A stretch of DNA of 58,185 nt from Sphingomonas sp. LaA6.9 (GTDB lineage Bacteria > Pseudomonadota > Alphaproteobacteria > Sphingomonadales > Sphingomonadaceae). Under the pieces are notes generated by a model. It saw nothing but the letters and a program-made list of their open reading frames with translations. It searched no databases and was not told the origin of the DNA. The position numbers and the translations under genes were made by a program. The stretch lies in assembly GCF_022601895.1 (NCBI RefSeq), contig NZ_JAKVIO010000027.1, positions 1 through 58,185 on the forward strand, read 5' to 3'. Positions 17,230-25,800 of the stretch are shown here, piece by piece (the first letter of the stretch is position 1; every line of letters begins with the position of its first letter).

Positions 17230-18828
17230 ATGGCAGCTTCCACCGATCCGCCGACCCTAGAGCTGACGCTTCTTGGATCGATGGCGCTCGCGCATGCGGG
17301 ATCCGAGGTGCCGTTGCCCGCGTCGAAGAAGACGCGCGCGCTTCTGGCCTATCTGGCGACCAGCGATCGGCCCGTCCGTCGCGACCGGCTGTGCGAACTG
17401 TTGTGGGACGTGCCCGACGATCCCCGCGGCGCGCTGCGCTGGAGCCTTTCCAAGCTGCGCGGGGTGATCGAGATCAACTCGGACCCGCGACTGATCGCGG
17501 ACCGCGAGACGGTGCAGCTGGACTGCGCCGCGATCGCGGTCGACTGGCGTGCGCTGCGCAGCCTGTCGGCGGAGGACATCCGCAAGACCGACACCGCGAC
17601 CTTGCTGTCGGCCACGGCGCGGGGCGGCGAATTTCTCGAAGGGCTCGATCTGCCGCGCTGCGACATATTCCAGGCGTGGCTGGCCGCGATGCGCGAGGAT
17701 GTGCGCCAATGGCGCGTCGCGCTGCTGCGCGAGACCTCGCGGCGCCAGATCGATCCCGAACGCGCGCTCGATCTGGCGCGCGAATGGACGATGCTCGATC
17801 CCTATGACGCGCTGGCGCGCGTCGCGCTGATCGAGCTGCTCGACCGGACGGGCCGGCGGATCGAGGCCGATCAGCAACGCGAGCTCGGGATCCGCAAGCT
17901 CAACGAGGGCGATGTGCCGATCCCCAATGCGATGCGCGGCGCTGTCCGCGCCACGGAGCCCGAGTCGGCCGCCGCGCCCGAGCCGCCGCCATTGCCGATC
18001 CAGCATGTCCGCTTTTGCACGGCGTCGGACGGGACCGGTCTCGCCTATTCGGTGGTCGGGGAGGGGCCGGCGCTGGTCAAGGCGGCAAACTGGCTGAACC
18101 ATCTCGAACATGACTGGGACAGCCCGGTCTGGCGGCACTGGCTGCGCGCGATGCTCGATCATGGCTGCGTGGTGCGTTACGACGAGCGTGGCAATGGCCT
18201 GTCCGACTGGAACACGCCCAATATCGCCTTTGACGATTTCGTCGACGACCTCGAGAGCGTCGTCGATGCAGCAGGGCTCGAGCGATTCGATCTGCTCGGC
18301 ATTTCGCAGGGCGGAAGCGTCTCGATCGCCTATGCCGTGCGCCACCCCGGGCGCGTCCGGCGGCTGATCCTCTATGGCGCCTATGCTTCCGGATGGCGTA
18401 TCCGGGCGGCGCCCGGCGAAATCGAGCGGCGCGAGGCGATGCTGACACTGACGCGGCAAGGCTGGGGACAGAACAACCCCGCATTTCGTCAGATGTTCAC
18501 CTCGCTCTTCTTTCCCGAGGCCTCGCACGAGGAAATGGAATGGTTCAACGAGGTTCAGCGCACGACAACCTCACCCGCCAATGCCGAGCGGCTGCAGCAG
18601 GCCTTTGGCGATATCGACGTGCGCGCGTTGCTGCCCGAGGTGCGCGTGCCGACGATCGTGCTGCACGCGCGCGATGATGCGGTGGTGCCGTTCGCCGCCG
18701 GGCGCGCGCTCGCCGCGGGCATACCGGGCGCAGAGTTCGTCGCGCTTGAAAGCCGCAATCATCTGCTGCTCGAGCATGAGCCGGCATGGCCGAAATTGCT
18801 CGAAAGGGTGCGAGAATTTCTGGCCTGA
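17230..18828 (+). CDS. BTAD-type winged-helix regulator fused to an alpha/beta hydrolase
   Basis: A 532-residue fusion. Residues 8-90 form a winged-helix domain (LTLLGSMALAHAGSEVPLPA, then KKTRALLAYLATSDRPVRRD and GALRWSLSKLRG), followed by a bacterial transcriptional activation (BTAD) helical repeat to about 235. The C-terminal half is an alpha/beta hydrolase with nucleophile elbow GISQG (Ser359), an acid in HARDD (482/483) and His511 (SRNHLL), so the catalytic triad looks complete. It may sense or hydrolyse a small ester or lactone and switch transcription; this is inference. The ATG at 17230 is the first sensible start. It is divergent from the diiron-OsmC operon, its likely target. Confidence 0.82.
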   Translation: MAASTDPPTLELTLLGSMALAHAGSEVPLPASKKTRALLAYLATSDRPVRRDRLCELLWDVPDDPRGALRWSLSKLRGVIEINSDPRLIADRETVQLDCAAIAVDWRALRSLSAEDIRKTDTATLLSATARGGEFLEGLDLPRCDIFQAWLAAMREDVRQWRVALLRETSRRQIDPERALDLAREWTMLDPYDALARVALIELLDRTGRRIEADQQRELGIRKLNEGDVPIPNAMRGAVRATEPESAAAPEPPPLPIQHVRFCTASDGTGLAYSVVGEGPALVKAANWLNHLEHDWDSPVWRHWLRAMLDHGCVVRYDERGNGLSDWNTPNIAFDDFVDDLESVVDAAGLERFDLLGISQGGSVSIAYAVRHPGRVRRLILYGAYASGWRIRAAPGEIERREAMLTLTRQGWGQNNPAFRQMFTSLFFPEASHEEMEWFNEVQRTTTSPANAERLQQAFGDIDVRALLPEVRVPTIVLHARDDAVVPFAAGRALAAGIPGAEFVALESRNHLLLEHEPAWPKLLERVREFLA

Positions 18829-18938
18829 GCCCGGTTTGTGGCTGAAAGCGCCCGATCAGCGCAAAATCGAACAATCTAATTGCGGCCCCGTTTCAAAAGG
18901 AGGATAATCGGCGCAGGTCGCAGAAATGGGGGAACACA

Positions 18939-19907
18939 ATGCTGTTCGCCATCATTGCTCCGGCTAATGCACACTCGCTCGAGTTGTGCGGTATCCTCGA
19001 TGCCCTGGCCGAGGCCAATACCATGCTCCCCCCGCAGCGCGCTTACGAACCCGTCGTCCTGGCGGAACAGGCGCAGGTGATTCCCTGTCACTCGGGCATG
19101 CGCATCGCTCCCGACGGCGTGCTCGAGGATCTCGATGGCCCGGCCAACACGCTGATCGTCGTGGGTGCCTATGGCGTGCCCTTTCCCGCATCGCCCGCCG
19201 GGGCCGACTGGCTCCGGCGCGAAGCGATGGCCTGTCGGCGCTATGGCTCGGCGTGCACGGGCGCCTTCTGGCTGGGCGCGGCGGGGTTGCTCGACGGCCG
19301 GCGCGTAACGACCCACTGGGCCTATGCCGCGGAGCTGGCGAGGCAATATCCCAGGGCGCGCGTCGAGGCCGAACAGATGGTGCTGCGCGACGGCCCGCTC
19401 GTCACCGCCGGCGGGGTGACCGCGGCGATCGACATGACCCTGGCGCTGATCGAGGAGGATCACGGTCACGCGATCGCGCTCTGGGTGGCGCGGCGGCTGG
19501 CCATGTACCTGAGGCGTCCGGGCGGACAGGCGCAATATGCCGTCAACCTCGCCGCGCCCGCGGCGCTGCGCGACAATATCGAGCGCGTGCAGATGCGCGT
19601 GCGCAACCATCCCGAGGAGAATCACTCGCTGGGCGCGATGGCAAGGCGCGCCGCGATGAGCGAGCGCAACTTCTCGCGCGTGTTCCGCCGCGAAACCGGC
19701 ATGAGCGCCGCCGATTTCGTGGAAAAGGCGCGGATCGACGCGGCGCGACGGATGCTCGAATCGGGACCGCCAAACGTCAATTCGATCGCGCTGAAATGCG
19801 GCTTTTCGGGTCAGGATGCGATGCGCCGCGCCTTTGTCCGGCAGATGCAGGTCACCCCCGGCGCATATCGCCGCGCCTTTCGTTCCAGCCTCGCGAGCAA
19901 CCTTTAG
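18939..19907 (+). CDS. GlxA-family AraC-type regulator (DJ-1/PfpI plus HTH)
   Basis: A 322-residue transcription regulator. Residues 1-185 are a DJ-1/PfpI-like domain with the signature YGSACTGAFWLGAAGLLDGR and VTTHW; the cysteine at the elbow is kept. Residues 215-315 form an AraC-type double helix-turn-helix (LGAMARRAAMSERNFSRVFR, then IALKCGFSGQDAMRRAF). The GlxA group senses small metabolites. ATG at 18939 follows GGGGGAAC. It is 110 bp downstream of the BTAD-hydrolase gene, same strand; it may belong to the same locus or control the following receptor gene. Confidence 0.88.
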   Translation: MLFAIIAPANAHSLELCGILDALAEANTMLPPQRAYEPVVLAEQAQVIPCHSGMRIAPDGVLEDLDGPANTLIVVGAYGVPFPASPAGADWLRREAMACRRYGSACTGAFWLGAAGLLDGRRVTTHWAYAAELARQYPRARVEAEQMVLRDGPLVTAGGVTAAIDMTLALIEEDHGHAIALWVARRLAMYLRRPGGQAQYAVNLAAPAALRDNIERVQMRVRNHPEENHSLGAMARRAAMSERNFSRVFRRETGMSAADFVEKARIDAARRMLESGPPNVNSIALKCGFSGQDAMRRAFVRQMQVTPGAYRRAFRSSLASNL

Positions 19908-20102
19908 TGCCTTAAATTGCACGGTGCTGCGGTGCCGCATTCTGGGCCACTGTGGCAAAATTGCACTAGTCTGAAATTTTCTAACGCCCTGTCATCGCGA
20001 CGCAACATTTGGGGCTTCTAGGGGCGCCGGATTTGCTGCAGTGCAGCGCCAAGAACAAGTTGCGATTTCTGCAAGTGGCGTGCGTCACCAAGGGGGAATT
20101 AC

Positions 20103-23100
20103 ATGAAGAACCGTCTTTACGTCGGGCTGGCTTTGGCTGCCCTTGCCGCTCCAATGGCATTTCCGATCGCGCCCGTGCAGGCGCAGCAGATCACTTCGGG
20201 TGTCGAAGGCACCGTGACTGATGACAGCGGCGCACCCGTCGTCGGCGCCAGCGTTGCGATCACCGATACGCGCACGGGCGCGACCCGCACCGTCGTGACC
20301 GGAGCGACGGGCAACTTCAACGCATCGGGCCTGACGGTCGGCGGTCCCTACACCGTCACCGCGACCGCCGAAGGCTTCGAAGGCCAGACCGTCCAGGACA
20401 TCGCGATCAACCTGCAGGGCAATGCGAGCCTGAAGTTCGCGCTGACCACGGGCGCCGGCGAGATCGTCGTGACCGCGTCGCGCGTCAACCTCACCCAGAT
20501 CGCTATCGGACCCGGCCAGAGCTTCTCGACCGAAATTCTACAGACCACGCCGAGCTTCAACCGCGACGTGCGCGACGTTATCCGCATGGATCCGCGCGTC
20601 AGCCTCGACCGCGACGATGGCGGCTCGGGCCAGGACCGTATTTCGTGCCTTGGCGGCAACGATCGTGGTAACGCCTTCACCGTCGACGGCATCAGCCAGG
20701 GCGACATCTACGGCCTGAACGACACGGGCTTCTCCTCGCGAAGCTCGACGCCGGTCCCCTATGACGCGATCCGCGAAACGCAAGTGCAGTTCGCGCCCTT
20801 CGACGTCGACTATGGCCAGTTCACGGGCTGCGCCATCAACGCCGTCACCAAGTCGGGCACCAACGAGTACCAGTTCGGCGGCTTCTTCGAATATTCGGAC
20901 AACGGCATGCGCGGCGACACGGTCGCCGGCCGCAAGGTCGCGCCGATCGAGCCCGACAAGCGCTGGGGTGCCTATCTGGGCGCGCCGATCATCAAGGACC
21001 GTCTGTTCGTCTTCGGCGCCTATGAGCATCAGGAAGCCGGCCAGTCGCAGGACGAAGGTCCGACCGGCGCCGACTATCCGATCGAGATGCCCGGCGTTTC
21101 CAAGGCGCAGTTCGACGCGATCCGCGAAGTCCTGAACCGCGTCTACAAGATCGACACGGGTGATCTGGTCTATAGCCGCCCGTTCGAGAACGACCGTTAT
21201 TTCGTCCGCGCCGACCTGCAGATCAACGACGATCATCGTCTCGAAGCGACCTATCAGCGCCTCGAGGAATCGACGATGCGCGCGGACGATCTCGCGACGA
21301 CGGGCACCTTCGCCAACACCGCAGTTGGCCGCAACACCTTCTACCTGAGCGGCACGAAGTCGAACTATTATTCAGCCCGCCTCTATTCGCAGTGGACCGA
21401 CGCGCTCCAGACCGAACTTCGTTATTCGCGTTCCGAAGTCCGTGACGTTCAGGATCCTGTCGGTGGCGGCGAGGCGCAGTCGGCCAATCCGATCCCGCGC
21501 ATCATCGTCGGCGTCGACAATGCGACCGGGCCGGACGGCGTGGTCGAGGCAGGGCCGGGCTTCTCGCGCTCGGCCAACGACCTGCGCACCAATGTCGACC
21601 AGTTCAAGGCGGTTGCAAAGCTCGATGCGGGCGATCACCAGATCAAGCTTGGCTTCGAACTGAACCACGCGCAGCTCTTCAACCTGTTCGTCCAGAACGC
21701 GACGGGCACGCTGAACTTCCGAAATATCGCGGATCTTGAGGCGGGCCTGCTCTCGCCGGGTCTGGGCAACAACAACACGACCAACAGCGCCGCCAACGTG
21801 GTGGGTGGCCAGGTCGAGGGCGCGTTCGGCAACTATTCGGCCACCGGCGACGTGAACGACGCTGCTGCGGCCTTCTCGCGCGACATCTGGTCGATCTATG
21901 CCCAGGACGACTGGAAGATCAACGACAAGCTCAGCGCGGTCGCGGGCGTCCGCGTCGACTGGTATAATGGCGGTTCGCCAAAGCTGAACACCGAGTTCGT
22001 GCGTCGCTACGGCATCACCAACACCACGGGCTTCAGCAACATCGATCCCGTCGTGATGCCGCGCTTTGCGCTGACCTATGACCTCGACGACTTCGCCGTG
22101 TTCAGCCGTGCGCAGGTGCGCGGCGGCGTCGGCGTCTTCGCCGGCGGCGATCCGGTTGTCTGGTTTGCCAACGCATTCCAGAATGACGGTCGTGGTTTCT
22201 CGCAGGGAACGACGCAGGACGCCGGTTGCCCCGCCGGCCAGGTCGGCGTCGTCGTCAACGGCCAGTTCACCGGCGTGCCGCAGTGCATCGTCACCTCCGG
22301 CTCGGCCTCGGCCGCGCGCGGCCTTGGTGATACCCAGTCGATCGATCCCGACATCAAGATGGCAACCGTCTGGCGCGCCAACCTTGGCTTCTCGTCGGAA
22401 CTGAACTTCGCGGACAGCGGTTTCTTCAACGGATGGCAGCTCAACCTCGACTACATCTACAGCAAGTACAAGAATCCGTTCACGATCGTTGACCTCTCGC
22501 AGGTTCCCGACATCTCGAAGGGGCTGCAGGGCTATTCGATCGACGGTCGTCCGATCTACGCGGCGATCGACCCGACGCGCGCGGGCTGCACGGCCAAGTT
22601 CGTCGGCGTCAATCCGACCCCGACCTATACGAACGTCAATGCTGCCTGCTTCGGCACGTCGCGCGACGACGAACTGATGCTGACCAACGCGGGCAGCTAT
22701 CACAGCCAGATCGCCTCGTTCATCCTGTCGAAGAATTTCGACGGTGGCGTGTTCACCGACGGTGGCTCGACGTACTTCAGCCTCGGCTATTCCTACACCG
22801 ACGCACATGACCGCCGGAACATGTACAACTCGACCGCGGGTTCGAACTTCGACAATACCGCGGCCTTCGATCGCCAGAACCCGGCTGCGTCGCGCGGCTT
22901 CTTCGGCAGCCGTCATAACATTACAGCTCAGATGAACTTCAAGGAGGAGTTCTTCGACGATCTCGCAACGCGTCTGGGTATCACGTTCGTTGCGCGTTCG
23001 GGCCGTCCGTACAGCCTGACCTTCTCGGGCAGCGGCGTGTTCGCGGACAGCGTGTCGGGCAGCGACAACGCACTGGTCTACCTGCCGACCGGCCGTACCG

Positions 23101-23534
23101 ACCCCAACATCGCGCCGACGTCGAACATGGCGGCGGTCGACCAGCTCGTCGCGTTCGCCAATGGTCTCGACTGCGCGAAAAAGTTCATCGGCCGTACCGT
23201 CGAGCGGAACAGCTGCTCGAACGACTGGTATTTCGACATGGACCTGACCTTCTCGCAGGAAATTCCGGGGCCGGGTCGTCTGTTCGGGCACAAGGACAAG
23301 CTCAAGCTTTATGCCACGATGGACAACTTCCTGAACTTCCTCGACTCCGACTGGAACGTTCAGCGTCGTCGCGCCTTCTACGGCGTGCAGGACATCGCGA
23401 ACTCGACGGGCGTCGACGCACAGGGACGCTACATCATCAGCGGCTTCACGGGCGACACGTTCCAGGCCGACAACCAGATCAACTTCAGCTCGTCGGTGTG
23501 GCGTCTGAAGGTCGGCATCAGCTACGACTTCTGA
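20103..23534 (+). CDS. Oar-like TonB-dependent outer-membrane receptor with carboxypeptidase-regulatory domain
   Basis: A 1143-residue outer-membrane protein. The signal peptide ends near VQAQQ (about residue 28). Residues 32-120 form a carboxypeptidase-regulatory-like Ig domain (GVEGTVTDDSGAPVVGASVA), then a plug (DVRDVIRMDPRVSLDRDDGG) and a large barrel ending in an aromatic residue (VGISYDF). This layout is that of Oar-type TonB receptors, which carry peptides or polymers and are abundant in sphingomonads. AAGGGGGAATTAC precedes the ATG. A strong hairpin terminator follows, so it is probably monocistronic. Substrate unknown. Confidence 0.9.
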   Translation: MKNRLYVGLALAALAAPMAFPIAPVQAQQITSGVEGTVTDDSGAPVVGASVAITDTRTGATRTVVTGATGNFNASGLTVGGPYTVTATAEGFEGQTVQDIAINLQGNASLKFALTTGAGEIVVTASRVNLTQIAIGPGQSFSTEILQTTPSFNRDVRDVIRMDPRVSLDRDDGGSGQDRISCLGGNDRGNAFTVDGISQGDIYGLNDTGFSSRSSTPVPYDAIRETQVQFAPFDVDYGQFTGCAINAVTKSGTNEYQFGGFFEYSDNGMRGDTVAGRKVAPIEPDKRWGAYLGAPIIKDRLFVFGAYEHQEAGQSQDEGPTGADYPIEMPGVSKAQFDAIREVLNRVYKIDTGDLVYSRPFENDRYFVRADLQINDDHRLEATYQRLEESTMRADDLATTGTFANTAVGRNTFYLSGTKSNYYSARLYSQWTDALQTELRYSRSEVRDVQDPVGGGEAQSANPIPRIIVGVDNATGPDGVVEAGPGFSRSANDLRTNVDQFKAVAKLDAGDHQIKLGFELNHAQLFNLFVQNATGTLNFRNIADLEAGLLSPGLGNNNTTNSAANVVGGQVEGAFGNYSATGDVNDAAAAFSRDIWSIYAQDDWKINDKLSAVAGVRVDWYNGGSPKLNTEFVRRYGITNTTGFSNIDPVVMPRFALTYDLDDFAVFSRAQVRGGVGVFAGGDPVVWFANAFQNDGRGFSQGTTQDAGCPAGQVGVVVNGQFTGVPQCIVTSGSASAARGLGDTQSIDPDIKMATVWRANLGFSSELNFADSGFFNGWQLNLDYIYSKYKNPFTIVDLSQVPDISKGLQGYSIDGRPIYAAIDPTRAGCTAKFVGVNPTPTYTNVNAACFGTSRDDELMLTNAGSYHSQIASFILSKNFDGGVFTDGGSTYFSLGYSYTDAHDRRNMYNSTAGSNFDNTAAFDRQNPAASRGFFGSRHNITAQMNFKEEFFDDLATRLGITFVARSGRPYSLTFSGSGVFADSVSGSDNALVYLPTGRTDPNIAPTSNMAAVDQLVAFANGLDCAKKFIGRTVERNSCSNDWYFDMDLTFSQEIPGPGRLFGHKDKLKLYATMDNFLNFLDSDWNVQRRRAFYGVQDIANSTGVDAQGRYIISGFTGDTFQADNQINFSSSVWRLKVGISYDF

Positions 23535-23561
23535 TCCCGATCAGAAGCGAAACAAACAAGG

Positions 23562-23591
23562 CCGCCGTCCCTGCAAAGGGGCGGCGGTTTT
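23562..23591 (+). terminator. Rho-independent terminator of the Oar-like gene
   Basis: Stem CCGCCGTCCC / GGGGCGGCGG (one G-T pair) with loop TGCAAA followed by TTTTG, 28 bp after the stop codon. Confidence 0.8.
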
Positions 23592-23723
23592 GCTTTGGGT
23601 GCTGTCCTACAGAATTCGCTCTCTTTATGTTCCTTGACGGCGCGCTGTCAGCGCGTCGCGGGAGCCGGACGCATCAAGATGTACGTTGGTGAGAAATTTG
23701 CGAAGTTAAGTGAAGTTAAGCGC

Positions 23724-24320
23724 TCAGGCCGCGTCGTCGAGCGCCTTGGCGTAGATGCTCTGGCGCGGGCGTTCGAACAGCTTCATCACCATCGGCTCGA
23801 AGAAGCTCAGGGGCGCACTTTCATAAGCGGGATCGAAGGCCGACTGGTCGTATTTCTCGCAGAATTCCGCGCAGGCCTCGAAATGCGGGTGGCCGCGATA
23901 TTGCTCGCGCAGGTCGCGGTCCATGCCGAGATAATGGAAGAAATAATAGCCTTGGAAGATGCCGTGCTGCGCGGTGATCCAGTGGAGCTCCTCCGACACG
24001 AAGGGCTTGATGATCGCGGCGGCAATGTCGGGGTGGTTATACGCGCCCAGCGTGTCGCCGATGTCGTGGATCAGCGCCATGACGACATAGTCGTCGGGGC
24101 GCCCGTCGCGGTGCGCGCGCGTTGCTGTTTGCAGCGAGTGCTGCATCCGGTCGACCGGAAAGCCGCCATAATCGCCCTCGAGCAACCTGAGATGATCGAG
24201 CACGCGCTTGCCGCCATTGGCCGCAAAGGGACCGAAATGGCTGGCGATCTTCATCCAGTCTTCCTGCGTGCCATTCTCCATCGCGGTGAACTGCGCGCGG
24301 TCGTGCGTCTCGAGCGTCAT
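23724..24320 (-). CDS. HD-domain protein, possible mixed-valent diiron oxygenase or phosphohydrolase
   Basis: A 198-residue protein with HD-type metal ligands: His61 (RMQHSLQTA), His85-Asp86 (ALIHDIGD), His96 (YNHPDIAA) and a later histidine in TAQHGIFQGYYFFHYLG. The large aromatic insert and the spacing recall MIOX/PhnZ-type HD oxygenases rather than nucleotidases, but this is inference. The ATG at 24320 follows GGAGAGGACGCC; further upstream codons of the ORF look untranslated. It stands alone between the Oar terminator and a 29-bp inverted repeat. Confidence 0.75.
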   Translation of the reverse strand: MTLETHDRAQFTAMENGTQEDWMKIASHFGPFAANGGKRVLDHLRLLEGDYGGFPVDRMQHSLQTATRAHRDGRPDDYVVMALIHDIGDTLGAYNHPDIAAAIIKPFVSEELHWITAQHGIFQGYYFFHYLGMDRDLREQYRGHPHFEACAEFCEKYDQSAFDPAYESAPLSFFEPMVMKLFERPRQSIYAKALDDAA

Positions 24321-24387
24321 GGCGTCCTCTCCGGCATGTTTTGCCCGAGAGTAGCGCCAAGCGCGTCGGGTTGCAAAATGCACCAGA

Positions 24388-24478
24388 TCCGTTCGGGCTG
24401 AGCCTGTCGAAGCCCTCCCTTCGCCTTTGGCGGCAAGTGGCCGAAGAACAGGGCTTCGACAGGCTCAGCCCGAACGGA
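24388..24478. repeat. Perfect 29-bp inverted repeat with 33-bp loop
   Basis: Arms 24388-24416 and 24450-24478 are exact reverse complements; the core reads TTCGACAGGCTCAGCCCGAA. This sequence type is seen as a dispersed palindrome in sphingomonad intergenic regions. It lies between the PepSY gene's 3' end and the HD gene's 5' end (both minus strand) and could act as terminator or RNA-stability element. Confidence 0.85.
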
Positions 24479-24490
24479 ATTGATATGGCG

Positions 24491-25786
24491 TCAGCCCGGG
24501 CGGGATCTGGCGAGTATGCGCCGCCGGTTCCACAGCCATTCGCCCAGAAGCGCCGCGAGCATCGTCGCGCCGGTCAATGGAAAGAGCGCGCCCAGCACGA
24601 GCATGATCGCGGCCACACCCTGCGTTCTGCCAGCATCGCGCGCGGGGGGCGGCGCGGCGAAGCGGCGCTTCCACCAGAGGATGGGCGCGCTCAGCGCGAG
24701 CAGCAGTATCGCGATGCAGCCCGCGAGCATCACCAGCCGGTTGGCCTCGCCATATTGTTCGCCCTGATGGACCGCGATTCCCCATTCGATCGTCTTTGCG
24801 CCGCCGCCGAAATCGGACCAGCGCGCATCCTGGAGCACATTGCCGTTGCCCGCGTCGATATAGAGGACGCGCGTGTCGGCGGTCTTCGCGCTCGCGTCGG
24901 TGACGAGCCAGGGCGCGCCCGGCGCGGGCGGCATGACCATCGTCCAGCCGGGCCCGATGCCGCGCGCGGCGGCTATCGCGGCAACGTGATCGGGCCCGAT
25001 ATGGCCGGCGCCATGGCCGTGCGGGGCGGGGGACGCCTGCATCGACCAGGGAAGTTCGGCCGCGGCGTGGTGATCACGGTGCTCCCAGGGTGCCGGGCCG
25101 GGCGCGGCCGGGCGGCCCGTGCCCGTCGCGCTGACGACGCCCTGCAATTGCTCTCCCCAGAAGCCCGACCAGGGCATGCCCGTGACCGCGAGGAACAGGA
25201 TCACTACGCCCGCGATCGCGCCCGTCGAGGCGTGGAGATCGCGCCAGAACAGACGGCCGCGCGGGGTTCCGCGCAGCGCCAGCGCCTTCTGGCCCGCGCG
25301 CGGCCACCACAGGTAGAAGCCCGTCAGGCACAGCAGGATCGTCCAGCCCGCGACGATCTCGACCAGCGCATTGCCGATGGGCCCGGTGATGACGAGGCTG
25401 TGGAGATCCTTGACGGTCTTCATCACCCCGCCCTCGGGCACATCGCCCATGACGAGCCCGAGCGCAGGATCGACGAACACCGTACGCTTTTCGCCGTCAG
25501 CGCGCTCGACGGTCATCCGCCAGCTCCCGGCGTCATCGGCGGGGCGTGCGATGCGCGTGATGCGCCCATGCGCCTGCAGGCTGACGCTTTCGACCATCGC
25601 GCCGAGCGTGATCGGGTCGCCGGTATATTGGCGCTGCGTCCACTGGCCATAGACCGCGCGCTCGACCTCGGGCTTGTAGAGATAGAGCGCGCCCGTTGCC
25701 GCCATCCAGGCGAGCACGGGCAGGATGATCAGCCCGGCATAGAAATGCCAGCGCCACACGGCGTGATAGAGGGCGGTAGTGTCCAT
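24491..25786 (-). CDS. PepSY-associated transmembrane protein, siderophore/metal-reductase type
   Basis: A 431-residue inner-membrane protein of the PepSY_TM (PiuB-like) family. TM segments are visible at residues ~15-35 (FYAGLIILPVLAWMAATGAL), ~145-170 (EIVAGWTILLCLTGFYLWWP), ~190-210 (IAGVVILFLAVTGMPWSGF) and ~360-380, with periplasmic PepSY parts and a His-rich loop (HRDHHAAAELPW, PHGHGAGHIG). Histidines in the TM segments (WHFYAG, DLHSLV, DLHAST, AVHQGE) suggest haem or metal coordination. AAGGAGG precedes the ATG. It follows a TonB receptor and DUF2946 gene; iron or copper acquisition is inferred. Confidence 0.85.
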   Translation of the reverse strand: MDTTALYHAVWRWHFYAGLIILPVLAWMAATGALYLYKPEVERAVYGQWTQRQYTGDPITLGAMVESVSLQAHGRITRIARPADDAGSWRMTVERADGEKRTVFVDPALGLVMGDVPEGGVMKTVKDLHSLVITGPIGNALVEIVAGWTILLCLTGFYLWWPRAGQKALALRGTPRGRLFWRDLHASTGAIAGVVILFLAVTGMPWSGFWGEQLQGVVSATGTGRPAAPGPAPWEHRDHHAAAELPWSMQASPAPHGHGAGHIGPDHVAAIAAARGIGPGWTMVMPPAPGAPWLVTDASAKTADTRVLYIDAGNGNVLQDARWSDFGGGAKTIEWGIAVHQGEQYGEANRLVMLAGCIAILLLALSAPILWWKRRFAAPPPARDAGRTQGVAAIMLVLGALFPLTGATMLAALLGEWLWNRRRILARSRPG

Positions 25787-25800
25787 CGGCCCGTCCTCCT

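Noticed and set aside
21372-23291. 639-codon minus-strand ORF
   Set aside because: Antisense to the Oar-like receptor gene; no protein-like features.
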